From assembly GCF_008932295.1 (NCBI RefSeq), contig NZ_WBWA01000002.1:1-64000 (forward strand): a DNA stretch of 64,000 nucleotides. The letters are read 5' to 3'. The stretch is from Brucella tritici (GTDB lineage: Bacteria > Pseudomonadota > Alphaproteobacteria > Rhizobiales > Rhizobiaceae). Below, one piece after another: positions 30,250 through 39,530 of the stretch; position 1 is the stretch's first letter; every line of letters begins with the position of its first letter. The notes below the pieces were generated by a model, which was not told the DNA's origin, did not search any database, and was given only the letters and a program-made list of their open reading frames with translations. The position numbers were made by a program, and so were the translations under genes.

Positions 30250-32173
30250 CAAATGGGGCGCTGACAACCGGGTATATCCTCCCACTTCCGGCAAGCCGGG
30301 TGAGCGCGACCCTTTCCTTACGCCTTATGCCGTGCCGTTCACGCGAGGTTTCGACGACCATCGCTATACGCGCAACGTCCTCGTGACGGGCGCGCAGAGT
30401 GGAAAGACGGAAAGCATTCTCGACGTCATCGGCTACCGCTGCGACACGCGCCCGGTGCCGATCCTTTACGTCGGGCCAAGCAAGGACTTTCTGACCGATC
30501 AGTTTGAACCGCGCCTTATGGGTCTTTTCGACGAAGCTCCGAAGCTCAAGGCGAAACTGTCGCGCGGCAAGCGGATGAAGAAAACCTTGAAGCGGGTCGC
30601 GGGCGTGACTGTCCGTCTCGCGCATGCTGGTTCGTCAACCGCCCTCAAGTCCGATCCTGCCGGTCTGGCTCTCGTCGACGAGTACGACGAAATGCTCGCG
30701 AACATCAAAGGCCAGGGCGACCCGCTCGGCCTCGTCGAGGCTCGCGGTATTACCTACGCCGATTTCATGACCGGCATCACGTCCACGCCCTCCCAAGGAA
30801 TGGTTGAAACGGAAATGGACGAGGAAACCGGCCTTGAATTCTGGAAGGTCGCGCCGCCGGATGACGTCGCGTCGCCAATCTGGAAGCTTTGGCAGGAAGG
30901 GACGCGCCATCACTGGTCTTGGCGTTGCCCTCACTGCCGGGAATGGTTCGTTCCACGTTTCAAATGCCTGTCATGGCCGAAGACGGCGACCCCGGCGCAA
31001 GCTCGGCGCGAAGCTTTTCTCGAATGTCCGCGCAACGGATGCGTGATCGAGGAAAGCGACAAGGCCGAAATGAACGCGACCGGCGTGTTTGTCGCTCCCG
31101 GCCAGACGGTTGACGAGGAAGGCAACGTCTTCGGCGATCCGCCTGACACGACTACGCTTTCGTTTTGGGTGTCTGGTCTTGCGTCTCCGTTCGTTTCCTT
31201 CGGGGAGCGCGCAGAAACGTATTTGAAGGCGCTTGCCTCGGGCGATAGTTCCAAAGTTCAAACCGCCGTTAACGCGGGTTTCGGCGAGGTGTTCACACCG
31301 GGCGGCGGCGATGTGCCGGAATGGGAAGAAGTTGCGAGGCTCAAGGCCCCATATCTTCCCCGGACATTGCCGGATCAAACCATTTTCTTGACGGCCGGTG
31401 TCGACGTCCAGAAAAACCGCCTTCCGTTCGTTATTCGAGCATGGGGGCCGCGCGCGACCTCTTGGCTTGTCGATAGCGGCGACCTTTGGGGCGAAACATC
31501 GCAGCAAGACGTTTGGGACGATCTTGCCGAACTCCTAACGCAGCCGATCGACGGCCTGCCGATAAGGCTCGCATTCGTCGACAGCGGCTTCCGGCCCGGC
31601 AAGAAATTCGCCGTGCCGGAACATCGCGTCTATGAGTTTGCAAGGCGGTTCCCGCGTTTCGTCTTCCCGACCAAGGGACGACGCACACAGTCAAAGCCGA
31701 TCATTCAGTCGAAAATCGAGGTCAAATCAGACGGCAAGTCGGCCAAGTACGGCTTGACGCTGCACCTCCTCGATACGGACCATTGGAAAAGTTGGGTGCA
31801 TGAGCGGCTTCGCTATCCTCATTTAACCGAGGACGGCAGGCCCGCACTTGGTGCGTGGTATCTCCACTCCCAAACCACGGACGACTATTGCCAGCAAATT
31901 GTAAGTGAAGCTCGCACAACTTCGCCCTCCGGCACGCCGGTATGGGTGCAGCGGTCGCGCGAAAACCACTTGCTTGACTGCGAGGCACTGGCCGCCGCCG
32001 CCGGTTACCAACTCAATGCGCACCGCCTCGGCCCGAATGCTCGACGACGTGACGACGACGATCGAGCGGAACCGCAAATCGCGGTTCCCGATGCAAATGG
32101 ACAGCCGCAGGAAACGAAAGGGTCGAAGTTCGACCGCATCGCTTCAATCGCGGCTCGATTTAACGGGTTGTGA
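30149..32173 (+). CDS. terminase large subunit (GpA-like)
   Basis: A 674-residue packaging ATPase-nuclease of the lambda GpA family. The ATPase has VTGAQSGKTES as Walker A near residue 80 and LALVDEYDEM as Walker B near 175; a zinc-type CPHCREWF lies near 260; the nuclease half has FLTAGVDVQKNR near 410 and an Asp in RLAFVDSGFR. AGAAGGG precedes the ATG, inside the small subunit gene. Confidence 0.95.
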   Translation: MARLLDHKTSSGRQARLYELAAILWEPTEKTTPDKWGADNRVYPPTSGKPGERDPFLTPYAVPFTRGFDDHRYTRNVLVTGAQSGKTESILDVIGYRCDTRPVPILYVGPSKDFLTDQFEPRLMGLFDEAPKLKAKLSRGKRMKKTLKRVAGVTVRLAHAGSSTALKSDPAGLALVDEYDEMLANIKGQGDPLGLVEARGITYADFMTGITSTPSQGMVETEMDEETGLEFWKVAPPDDVASPIWKLWQEGTRHHWSWRCPHCREWFVPRFKCLSWPKTATPAQARREAFLECPRNGCVIEESDKAEMNATGVFVAPGQTVDEEGNVFGDPPDTTTLSFWVSGLASPFVSFGERAETYLKALASGDSSKVQTAVNAGFGEVFTPGGGDVPEWEEVARLKAPYLPRTLPDQTIFLTAGVDVQKNRLPFVIRAWGPRATSWLVDSGDLWGETSQQDVWDDLAELLTQPIDGLPIRLAFVDSGFRPGKKFAVPEHRVYEFARRFPRFVFPTKGRRTQSKPIIQSKIEVKSDGKSAKYGLTLHLLDTDHWKSWVHERLRYPHLTEDGRPALGAWYLHSQTTDDYCQQIVSEARTTSPSGTPVWVQRSRENHLLDCEALAAAAGYQLNAHRLGPNARRRDDDDRAEPQIAVPDANGQPQETKGSKFDRIASIAARFNGL

Positions 32174-33765
32174 TGATGAACGCACAAACGAAACCGCGCA
32201 TTCGCGTCGGCACGGACGGGACCATTATGGGCGCTGTTCCGCAGACGTCACCACAGCATTCAGCCGAATATTTCCGTTCGCCGGGAAGTGGTGGCGCTGC
32301 GGCATTGTTCGCTTGGCGTCCTGCACTTCGGGACGCTCGGGACGACGTCGCGAAATCCTACATCGAGGCGGCCGCCCGCGCGATTGATGCCCTTCATAAC
32401 TCCGGCTGGATTGCCGGGGCGATTGAACAGGCAGTCGCAAGCACCATCGGGACAGGGCTTCGACTTTCGCCTCGCCCGGATCGCATCGCCCTCGGTTGGG
32501 ATGAAAAGCAAGCCAACGAGTGGACGAGTATAGTCGAACGCCGCTGGATACTGTGGAGCGAGAACCCGGTCGAATGCGACGCCGCAGGCAAGCACACGAT
32601 GGGCGAGCTTACGGCAATGGAGCTTAAGACGTGGTACGCCTATGGCGAGGCGACGGGATTGCTCCCGTCCATCCGTCGAAGCATTTCGCAATCCAGAACA
32701 AAGGTTCAATTGGTTCTCCCGCACCGATTGGTGCAGGACACGGAACCGTTGTCCAAACTCTATCAGGGTGTGAGAACGGACGACTTCGGCTTTCCGCTCT
32801 CTTATCGCTTCATGCGCGACGGGGTGTTCCGGCACACCGTCGATATTTCCGCTCGCGATGGAGCGGGGCGACCGCAGGTTTTTCATATCTACCAAGGCGC
32901 ACCGGGGCAAATTCGCGGCATAACGCCATTTGCTCCGATCCTCCGCGTTCTTCGTCAATATGACCAGCTTGCGGACGCCACCCTAACAGCATCGCTCATT
33001 CAGGCACTTTTCGCGGCAACCATCGAGAGCGAAGCGCCGACCGAAGCTCTATTGCAGGCTCTGCAAGACCCAACTGAACAGGACGGGGCCGACGGAAGCC
33101 CTGCCGAGAGCTTATTCGGGTTCAAGCAAGCTTGGTACAATCAGACGAAAATTGACCTCGGGGTCGGCGGCCGTATCGCCCACCTGTTCCCGGGCGAAAG
33201 TCTCAAAATGAACCGTTCGGAACACCCGAACGACACCTACGAGGCTTTCACCAAGTTTCTCCTGCGGGAAATCGCGGCTTGCCTCGGCATGACCGTGGAA
33301 ACTCTCACGGGAGATTACACCGGAGCGACATACTCGTCGGTGCGCATGTCCACGGCGGAAAAATGGCCCATCACGCTTTCGCGGCGGGCATATATCTGCG
33401 GCCGTTTCTTACAGCATGTCTATGAGGCATGGCTTGAGGAAGAAATTGAACGAGGAACAATCCCCTTCCCCGGTGGACCGCGCGCATTTCGCGCGCAACG
33501 GGCCGAAGCCTGTTCCGCAGACTGGCGCGGGCCACCCAAGCCACAAGCTGACGACCTCAAATCGGCCAAAGCGCACGAGATTTACCAACGGCTCGGCGTC
33601 GTAAGCGATGAAATGATCTGCAACGACATGGGTGCGGATTGGGAAGACGTTTACGATCAACGTGCACGAGAGCAGAAGAAGCGGAAAGAGCTTGGCCTCC
33701 CCGAAGTGGGGCCTATCGTTCCCGATCCCGTCGGCGACAAACTCGTAATTGAGGATGAAAAATAA
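32173..33765 (+). CDS. portal protein (lambda family)
   Basis: About 530 residues forming the dodecameric DNA entry channel. Family features include NSGWIAGAIEQAVAS.IGTGLRL in the N-terminal third, the VLPHRLVQDTEP strand and, near the end, LGMTVETLTGDYTGATYSSVR, the most conserved part of lambda-type portals. ATG codons at 32173 and 32176 are adjacent; the first overlaps the terminase stop. Confidence 0.95.
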   Translation: MMNAQTKPRIRVGTDGTIMGAVPQTSPQHSAEYFRSPGSGGAAALFAWRPALRDARDDVAKSYIEAAARAIDALHNSGWIAGAIEQAVASTIGTGLRLSPRPDRIALGWDEKQANEWTSIVERRWILWSENPVECDAAGKHTMGELTAMELKTWYAYGEATGLLPSIRRSISQSRTKVQLVLPHRLVQDTEPLSKLYQGVRTDDFGFPLSYRFMRDGVFRHTVDISARDGAGRPQVFHIYQGAPGQIRGITPFAPILRVLRQYDQLADATLTASLIQALFAATIESEAPTEALLQALQDPTEQDGADGSPAESLFGFKQAWYNQTKIDLGVGGRIAHLFPGESLKMNRSEHPNDTYEAFTKFLLREIAACLGMTVETLTGDYTGATYSSVRMSTAEKWPITLSRRAYICGRFLQHVYEAWLEEEIERGTIPFPGGPRAFRAQRAEACSADWRGPPKPQADDLKSAKAHEIYQRLGVVSDEMICNDMGADWEDVYDQRAREQKKRKELGLPEVGPIVPDPVGDKLVIEDEK

Positions 33766-34049
33766 TGGTCGAAAAAATCGGACCTGTCGCCATTGATTGG
33801 GATGATCCATGCGCGAGAGCAAAAGCACTTCGGCAAGCCTATTTTGACAGGCTTGCCGGAGGCACCGCCCAACGGGTGCGCTTCCGACACGGCGATAACG
33901 AACAGGAGGTTCAAACTTCTGTTCTGCAAGGCAACCTCGCGTTGCTGCGGCAAGAAATGCAAAGGGCGGAGGATGAATGCCGCGAGCTTAACGGCCTTCG
34001 ACCTTTGAACCGTCGTTTCGCAATTGTCGGCGGCTCTCGTCGCCGTTAA
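33765..34049 (+). CDS. gpW-family head-tail joining protein
   Basis: A 94-residue protein with a helical first half (ALRQAYFDRLAGG) and RVRFRHGDNEQEVQTSVLQ, the beta hairpin and helix order of gpW. gpW plugs the portal after packaging. ATG lies in a TAATG overlap with the portal stop; slightly longer than lambda gpW (68 residues). Confidence 0.75.
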   Translation: MVEKIGPVAIDWDDPCARAKALRQAYFDRLAGGTAQRVRFRHGDNEQEVQTSVLQGNLALLRQEMQRAEDECRELNGLRPLNRRFAIVGGSRRR

Positions 34050-34068
34050 ATCCAAAGGAAAAATCATC

Positions 34069-35319
34069 ATGCCAGCAACGCGCGCTCTCCGGGCAGCGCT
34101 TGCGGAGCCGTGGGCGATCACAGCCGAAGGGCTGGAACTCGTCCTCTCCGTTGCCGCCCGCGAAAATGACGTCTCGATAGAGGCTCTTGAAGCCTACCGC
34201 GCCGAGCATGTCCCGACCGCAGAAAGACTAACTCGACGTGGTGCGGTCGCAATTCTTGATGTTCGAGGCCCACTTGTCAGCCGGGCAAACCTTTTTACGG
34301 CCATATCCGGCGCGACCTCCTACGACGTCTTGCGGCGTGATCTTCAAGCGTCGCTCGACGACCCGTCGATCCGCGCGATTGTCATGTCTTACGACACGCC
34401 CGGCGGATCGGTGACGAATGTCGACGAGTTGGCGAAGGCCGTTCGCGCAGGAAAGGCGATTAAGCCGATTGTCGCTTACGTCGGCGGTGCTGCGGCCTCG
34501 GCTGGCTACTGGCTTGCCTCGCAGTCAACGGAAATCGTGATCGCCGATACTGCTTTGCTCGGTTCGATCGGCGTCCGCGCGGCCTTGCAGGACACCAGCA
34601 AAAAGGACGCCGAGGCCGGACGTATCGAATTCATTTCCTCGCAATCCCCCGGGAAGCGAACGGACCTCTCAACAGACGAAGGGCGAGCGCGCATTCAGCG
34701 CACGATTGATGCGCTCGCCGAAGTTTTTATAGCCACGGTCGCGGACGGCCGAGGCGTAAAGCCCGACGACGTGATTGCCAAGTTTGGCGGCGGAGACGTG
34801 CTTATCGGATCGGCCGCTGTTGCGGCCGGAATGGCTGATCGCATCGGCAATTTCGAGGCGGTCATCAAAGAACTGGACGGGCGATCCCCTTCCACAACCT
34901 CCAAGTTTAGGAGCACTACCATGAATGAACAAATGATCGCTCGCGCGGAACACGATGCCGCCGTAGCAGCCGCCCGAACCGAAGGCCAGACGGTCGGAGA
35001 AAAGGCGGGAGCGACCGCAGAGCGGACCCGCATTCAGGCCATTCTCAACCTGCCGGAAGCCAAAGGCCGCGAAACCTCGGCAATGCACCTTGCATTTACG
35101 ACGGACCTTTCGGCGGAAACGGCTAAAGGCGTGCTGTCAGGGCTGGAAGCTGCAAAGCCGGAACCTGAAAACGACGCCGATATCGACGGGCAGCGTTCAC
35201 ATGAGGCCGTCGGCGGCCTCGTAGTGTTTGACCCCAAGGCCGACAAACAGCCGAACAAGGCGGAAAAGACTAAAGCCGCGTGGGGAGAAGTCACAAGCAA
35301 GCTCAACGCCCGCATGTGA
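34069..35319 (+). CDS. prohead protease (S49/SppA-like) with C-terminal scaffold
   Basis: A 416-residue lambda gpC-like protein. The protease domain (about 55-270) is an S49 fold: SYDTPGGSV is the oxyanion-hole region and GGAAASAGYWLA carries nucleophile Ser144. After about residue 285 a helical Ala/Glu-rich region acts as scaffold; it has its own start (34921). AAAGGAAAA precedes ATG at 34069, favoured over an extension to 34024. Confidence 0.93.
   Translation: MPATRALRAALAEPWAITAEGLELVLSVAARENDVSIEALEAYRAEHVPTAERLTRRGAVAILDVRGPLVSRANLFTAISGATSYDVLRRDLQASLDDPSIRAIVMSYDTPGGSVTNVDELAKAVRAGKAIKPIVAYVGGAAASAGYWLASQSTEIVIADTALLGSIGVRAALQDTSKKDAEAGRIEFISSQSPGKRTDLSTDEGRARIQRTIDALAEVFIATVADGRGVKPDDVIAKFGGGDVLIGSAAVAAGMADRIGNFEAVIKELDGRSPSTTSKFRSTTMNEQMIARAEHDAAVAAARTEGQTVGEKAGATAERTRIQAILNLPEAKGRETSAMHLAFTTDLSAETAKGVLSGLEAAKPEPENDADIDGQRSHEAVGGLVVFDPKADKQPNKAEKTKAAWGEVTSKLNARM
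34921..35319 (+). CDS. nested scaffold protein (Nu3-like), in frame within the protease gene
   Basis: ATG at 34921, codon 285 of the protease gene, is preceded by TTTAGGAGCACTACC, a full ribosome site at ideal spacing that has no other reason to be in coding sequence. The product would be 132 residues, helical and charged, MNEQMIARAEHDAAVAAAR..., equal to the scaffold part of the longer protein, exactly as Nu3 lies in lambda gene C. Confidence 0.75.
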   Translation: MNEQMIARAEHDAAVAAARTEGQTVGEKAGATAERTRIQAILNLPEAKGRETSAMHLAFTTDLSAETAKGVLSGLEAAKPEPENDADIDGQRSHEAVGGLVVFDPKADKQPNKAEKTKAAWGEVTSKLNARM

Positions 35320-35382
35320 TCGCGGGGCGCTTTCAAGCGCCCTCCCACATTTCCCAAAATCGTTTTCATTGGAGATTGAACA

Positions 35383-36039
35383 ATGTCGAAAGTGTTCATC
35401 GAACCCCGCCACGCGGGCGAATTTATCTTGAGCGAGGCGAACGGCCACCGCTCGCGCGAAAACGTGACAGTCGCTGCAGAGCAGGCCATTGAGGCAGGAA
35501 CGATCTTGGCGTTCCTCGCAATGGCGACCGGCGTAACCGCAACGGTTGCCGCAGGTGCCGAAAATGCCGGTAACGGCACGCTGACGATGGCGGGCACCCC
35601 TGTTTCGTCCAAGGCCAAGAATGGCACCTATGTCGTGATCGCGACTTCGGACACAGCCTTTGCAGTCGAGGACCCGAAAGGCGTCAACATCGGCAATGCC
35701 ACGGTAGGCACCGCCTTCAATAAGGAGGTCAAGTTCACTATCGCGGCCGGTGGTACTGCATTTGCCGCAGGTGACCGCTTTGAGGTGATCGTCGGCGTTG
35801 AGGCCGGGGATTATCAGGCAGTTGCCTACAATCCGGACGGGGACGACGGTAGTGAAAAGCCCGCCGCCATCGCGATCTATCCGGCCCTCACTGGCGAGGG
35901 TGAAACTGTCAAGATTGCGGCGCTCCGCCGTGACGCCGAGGTGAATAATCATTGCCTCGCTTGGCCGGAGGAGATTGTAGCGGAGAAAAAGGCTGCGGCA
36001 ATTTCCGCGCTCGCCGCCCTTGGCATCATCGTTCGCTAA
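35383..36039 (+). CDS. head decoration protein D
   Basis: A 218-residue capsid-stabilising protein. The N-terminus (FIEPRHAGEFILSEANG) and LRRDAEVNNHCLAWP near the end are the conserved D-family parts; between them is a Gly/Ala/Thr/Val-rich insertion (about 50-130), making it about twice the length of lambda gpD (110 residues). Ribosome site GGAGA. A hairpin at 35325-35342 precedes the gene. Confidence 0.88.
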   Translation: MSKVFIEPRHAGEFILSEANGHRSRENVTVAAEQAIEAGTILAFLAMATGVTATVAAGAENAGNGTLTMAGTPVSSKAKNGTYVVIATSDTAFAVEDPKGVNIGNATVGTAFNKEVKFTIAAGGTAFAAGDRFEVIVGVEAGDYQAVAYNPDGDDGSEKPAAIAIYPALTGEGETVKIAALRRDAEVNNHCLAWPEEIVAEKKAAAISALAALGIIVR

Positions 36040-36091
36040 CGCCTCCTGCCGCAGCAACGCACCACACTTCGAAAATTTGGAGACAACTTAA

Positions 36092-37111
36092 ATGTTGGAT
36101 ATTTTTAACGACGCGGCGTTTTCGACCACGAGCTTGACTGACGTTATCAACGAACTGAAATTTGTGCCCGGTCGCATCGGCGAAATGGGCCTGTTTGGGG
36201 TCGAAAGCGTCGATACGACAACGATCGCCATCGAGAAGAAGGGCGATATTCTGGTTATCGTCCCGCCAACTCCTCGCGGTGGACCGGGCACGACGATCGC
36301 CAAGGAAAAGCGCGACCTTCGCTCGCTGATCGTTCCGCACTTCGAAATCAATGACGCGATTTATGCGGAAGAAGTGCAGAACATCCGCGCTTTCGGCCAA
36401 GAGCGCGCATTGATGACTGTCATGCAAAAGGTTGGACAACGACAGGTAACGCACGTCAATAGCATGGCAGCGACCGAAGAATTCGCGCGCATGGGGGCCG
36501 TACAGGGCATCGTAACTTATGCCGACGGTTCAACATTGAACCTGTTTACCGAGTTCGGTGTTCAGCAGTCGGCTGCAATCGATTTCGATCTCGATGCAGC
36601 GAACCCGGGAGAAGGCATTCTTCGCAAGAAATGTGCGTCCGTCGTTCGTCGATCGGCCGATAGTCTTGGCGGTGTCCCGTTCACTGGAATACATGCTTTT
36701 GTGGGGGACAACTTCTTCGATGACCTCCTATCGCATCGTGAAGTTCGCGAGACTTATAAAGGCTGGTCTGAAGCGCAAATCCTGCGCGACGGTTATGTCG
36801 GCCCGAACCGTTCAAGCTACGGCATTTTTGAGTTCGGCGGCATCGTTTGGGAAAACTATCGCGGCTCTGTAGGTTCTACGACCTTTATCGATGCCGATAG
36901 CTGTCACCTGTTCCCGGTTGGTGTACCTGGCTTGTTCAAAACAGCCTACGCACCTGCGGATTACGAAGATACCGTCAATACGATGGGGCAGCGTCTCTAT
37001 AACCGACAGTACGCAATGCCTACCGGCAAGGGGCGTCATCTGGATACGCAGATGAACGCGCTCCAATACTGTACCCGTCCGAAGGTGCTCTTGAAGGGCA
37101 AGCGGACCTAA
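36092..37111 (+). CDS. major capsid protein (lambda gpE family)
   Basis: A 339-residue HK97-fold coat protein of the gpE type. DIFNDAAFSTTSLTDVIN at the N-terminus, FVPGRIGEMGLF and IAKEKRDLRSLIVPHF are typical, and the C-terminus ends in ALQYCTRPKVLLK. Length agrees with lambda gpE (341). TTGGAGA before the start. Confidence 0.95.
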   Translation: MLDIFNDAAFSTTSLTDVINELKFVPGRIGEMGLFGVESVDTTTIAIEKKGDILVIVPPTPRGGPGTTIAKEKRDLRSLIVPHFEINDAIYAEEVQNIRAFGQERALMTVMQKVGQRQVTHVNSMAATEEFARMGAVQGIVTYADGSTLNLFTEFGVQQSAAIDFDLDAANPGEGILRKKCASVVRRSADSLGGVPFTGIHAFVGDNFFDDLLSHREVRETYKGWSEAQILRDGYVGPNRSSYGIFEFGGIVWENYRGSVGSTTFIDADSCHLFPVGVPGLFKTAYAPADYEDTVNTMGQRLYNRQYAMPTGKGRHLDTQMNALQYCTRPKVLLKGKRT

Positions 37112-37116
37112 CCGCT

Positions 37117-37530
37117 ATGCGCCCCAACAGCATCGCAGCGCGCACCGCCTTACGGGCGGTGCAGCGTGAGCTTGGGGAATTTGTTCGGGTCGTACCTCGC
37201 ATTCAAAGCGATTATAGCGAACCCTCTCCCGATCCCGACCGTCGAATTGTAGACGTTTTCGTCGTCGTTTCATTGACGCCGGAAACCGCACCTTTTGACG
37301 GATCGCGGCGCGGCACGAAGATCAACACTTCAACGCGTCTTTCACAGCGTGAGGCGGCCATTTGGTTCGATCCTACGATCTATGAAGCGTTGAAATACGA
37401 GCTTCGCGAAGGCGACCAAATTCTCCTAATCGAGCGGCCGAATGAGCCGCCCTACGAAGTATCCCGCGCGCCGGAAAGTTCCGACCGTGGCGACGTTATC
37501 GTCTCTCTTGTACTGGATGGAAACAAATGA
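37117..37530 (+). CDS. putative head-tail connector component
   Basis: A 137-residue protein right after the coat gene, where head completion proteins (FI/FII-type) are found. Beta-rich with RIVDVFVVVSLTPE and a conserved-looking C-terminus DRGDVIVSLVLD. No recognisable motif; role is positional. Confidence 0.5.
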   Translation: MRPNSIAARTALRAVQRELGEFVRVVPRIQSDYSEPSPDPDRRIVDVFVVVSLTPETAPFDGSRRGTKINTSTRLSQREAAIWFDPTIYEALKYELREGDQILLIERPNEPPYEVSRAPESSDRGDVIVSLVLDGNK

Positions 37531-38327
37531 GCCTCGTAGCCCTCGTTATCCGTATCGCCACGGTTCGCGCATTACGTGGGCGCACCTTTGCCGAGGAATT
37601 GGTTTTCGACAGCAAGATAAATCCGGTCAACCTTGTCGCTAAAGACGAGCAACGGAACGTAATTGTCGTCACGACCGACGACGACAACGTCGACATAACG
37701 GGGCGCGACCTGCGCGCGGGCGACCATAAACTTGAACTAGTGATCGAGACGGCGGTTACGCAAAAGGCTTCCGTCAATGTCGCTGACGGCGAGACGACGG
37801 AAGTCGTGACTATCCCGGCGACAGACGCCGGTCTTGAAACGACTGTCGGAATTATCGGCTACCAGATTGCAAAAGCCCTATCCGCCGATGGTGGTTTTTG
37901 GGGCGACATTTGGCGAACTCTCGTCCCGAAGGTTCATTCGATTTCAAGCCGACGTGGCGCGGACGATGCAAACGGCGTCAGATACGCCGCCCGCCAGTTT
38001 ATCTATGTGATTGACCATATTAACGAGCCAACGCCGGGCGAAAAGCCCTCGGGCGTATGGGTGAAAGTGCTCGACGCCATGAAAGCCGACCCGGATTTAG
38101 CGAAGCTCGCCAAGATCATAGAAGCGGAGATTTCAGGCGGCGACTATCTGCCTTGGGAAATCGCGCGCGGACAGCTTGGCCTTGCGAACGACGAGACGGA
38201 TATCATCGGCAGCAAGCCCGTTGGAATAGCCGAGATTGTTCCTCTCGCCGCCGTTGATATGTCAGACGACTTTACAGTCGACGAGCAAAAGGCCGTCGAA
38301 GTCGACGGGCCGGAGGAGCTACAATGA
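37527..38327 (+). CDS. putative virion morphogenesis protein (unknown)
   Basis: A 266-residue protein overlapping its neighbours by ATGA on both sides. It shows a beta-rich N-terminus, a middle with WGDIWRTLVPKVHSI and an acidic C-terminus (DDFTVDEQKAVEVDG). Between the connector and gpV genes, so a neck or baseplate hub role is likely, but not shown. Confidence 0.5.
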   Translation: MSLVALVIRIATVRALRGRTFAEELVFDSKINPVNLVAKDEQRNVIVVTTDDDNVDITGRDLRAGDHKLELVIETAVTQKASVNVADGETTEVVTIPATDAGLETTVGIIGYQIAKALSADGGFWGDIWRTLVPKVHSISSRRGADDANGVRYAARQFIYVIDHINEPTPGEKPSGVWVKVLDAMKADPDLAKLAKIIEAEISGGDYLPWEIARGQLGLANDETDIIGSKPVGIAEIVPLAAVDMSDDFTVDEQKAVEVDGPEELQ

Positions 38328-38908
38328 GATTGGATAAGCTCCTCGTCGAAGTGCTACGACGGACTGCAGAAATAGAGCGGCGCTTCGACGGCATGGTCAA
38401 GCAAGGCCCGGTCGCGGAAGTTGATCCAAAATCGGGGACGGTTCGCGTTCGCCTTGGCGGAAGCGACAAAGAGCCGATGCTCTCGCCTCCCATCCCATAT
38501 GCGCAAATTGCAGGCGGCTTGAAGGTTCACGCGCCGCCCACAGTCGGCCAGCAAATGACAGTCCTAAGCGGATCGGGCGACTTTCGGCAAGGGCTTGCCG
38601 TCCCGATGACGTGGAGCGACGCGAACAAATCGCCGAGCGAAAAGGGAAGCGAAAACGTGCTGACTTTCGGCGATGCGCGGATCGAACTTCGCGGCGACGA
38701 GCTGTTGCTCACAATCGGCGGTTTTTCCGTTTCGTTCAAAGCATCCGGGGCAACGTTTTCCGTCGGAGGCGTCACGCATCAAATTTCAGCCAGCGGTTTG
38801 ACCACCACTGGCGGAAAGATCGAGCACGACGAAAAGAATATCGGTTCCGACCACATTCACGGCGGGGTTGAGCGAGGCGGGGCAAGAACTAGCGGCCCGG
38901 CCAACTAG
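38324..38908 (+). CDS. baseplate assembly protein V (spike)
   Basis: A 194-residue P2 gpV/phi92 gp138-type spike. The N-terminal OB-fold (VAEVDPKSGTVRVRLGG) leads to a triple-helical beta region with TVGQQMTVLSGSGDF, and the apex ends SDHIHGGVERGG, the His-x-His motif that binds iron at spike tips, followed by TSGPAN. It forms the membrane-piercing point of the contractile tail. Confidence 0.9.
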   Translation: MRLDKLLVEVLRRTAEIERRFDGMVKQGPVAEVDPKSGTVRVRLGGSDKEPMLSPPIPYAQIAGGLKVHAPPTVGQQMTVLSGSGDFRQGLAVPMTWSDANKSPSEKGSENVLTFGDARIELRGDELLLTIGGFSVSFKASGATFSVGGVTHQISASGLTTTGGKIEHDEKNIGSDHIHGGVERGGARTSGPAN

Positions 38909-38919
38909 GAGAAACACCG

Positions 38920-39108
38920 ATGAAAAGAACTTACCTCGTTACCGAACGTGCGGGCGAATGGGTTGCCGGGCAGCGAAGGCCCGAAGACGGAAAGCTCAAT
39001 CTTTCCGACGATCAAGCTGCCTACGAACTTGCGCTCGGTACAATCGAGCTTGCACCGCCTGACACCGGGCCAGAACCAAAGAAGCAACGGCGGAAAGTCG
39101 GGAAGTAG
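38920..39108 (+). CDS. small phage protein (unknown)
   Basis: A 62-residue protein: MKRTYLVTERAGEWVAGQRR, an acidic helix, and a Pro/Lys-rich tail ending KKQRRKVGK. Such small proteins often sit between V and W genes in rhizobial Myoviridae-type phages. Ribosome site AGGAGAAA. Function unknown. Confidence 0.6.
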   Translation: MKRTYLVTERAGEWVAGQRRPEDGKLNLSDDQAAYELALGTIELAPPDTGPEPKKQRRKVGK

Positions 39109-39122
39109 CCGGAGGAACTACC

Positions 39123-39530
39123 ATGTCGCTTAACTCTGCCCTTGGCATCGATATCGATCGCCAAACCGGGGAAGTCATCGAAGGTTGGGCGCATGTCGAG
39201 CAATGCATCGGTGATTTTCTTTCCACGTTCTTCGGTGAGCGCGTCATGCGTGAATGGTATGGCTCGATCGTCCCGCCATTGATGGGCGAAAATCTCACCA
39301 CTGAAACGATTGTTCGGTTCTTTGCTGCGGTGACGTCAGCAATCGACCAGTGGGAGCCTCGCTTCAAGATCGCGAGGATTACGCCGCTCTCCGTAAACCG
39401 GAGCGGCGAGTTCCAAGTTCGTATTGAGGGCGACTATCGCCCCCTCGCGCTGATCGGCATTTTCTCGTCGGGCAGCCCGAAGCATTTAACCATTAGTGGG
39501 GCCGTGGGCCGGGGGCTTGTTTTGATATGA
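39123..39530 (+). CDS. baseplate wedge protein W (gp25-like)
   Basis: A 135-residue gp25/gpW protein. HVEQCIGDFLSTFFGERVMREWYGS is the family's core with the EPR-type motif replaced in the later WEPRFKIARI. It initiates sheath polymerisation. GGAGG before ATG. Confidence 0.88.
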   Translation: MSLNSALGIDIDRQTGEVIEGWAHVEQCIGDFLSTFFGERVMREWYGSIVPPLMGENLTTETIVRFFAAVTSAIDQWEPRFKIARITPLSVNRSGEFQVRIEGDYRPLALIGIFSSGSPKHLTISGAVGRGLVLI

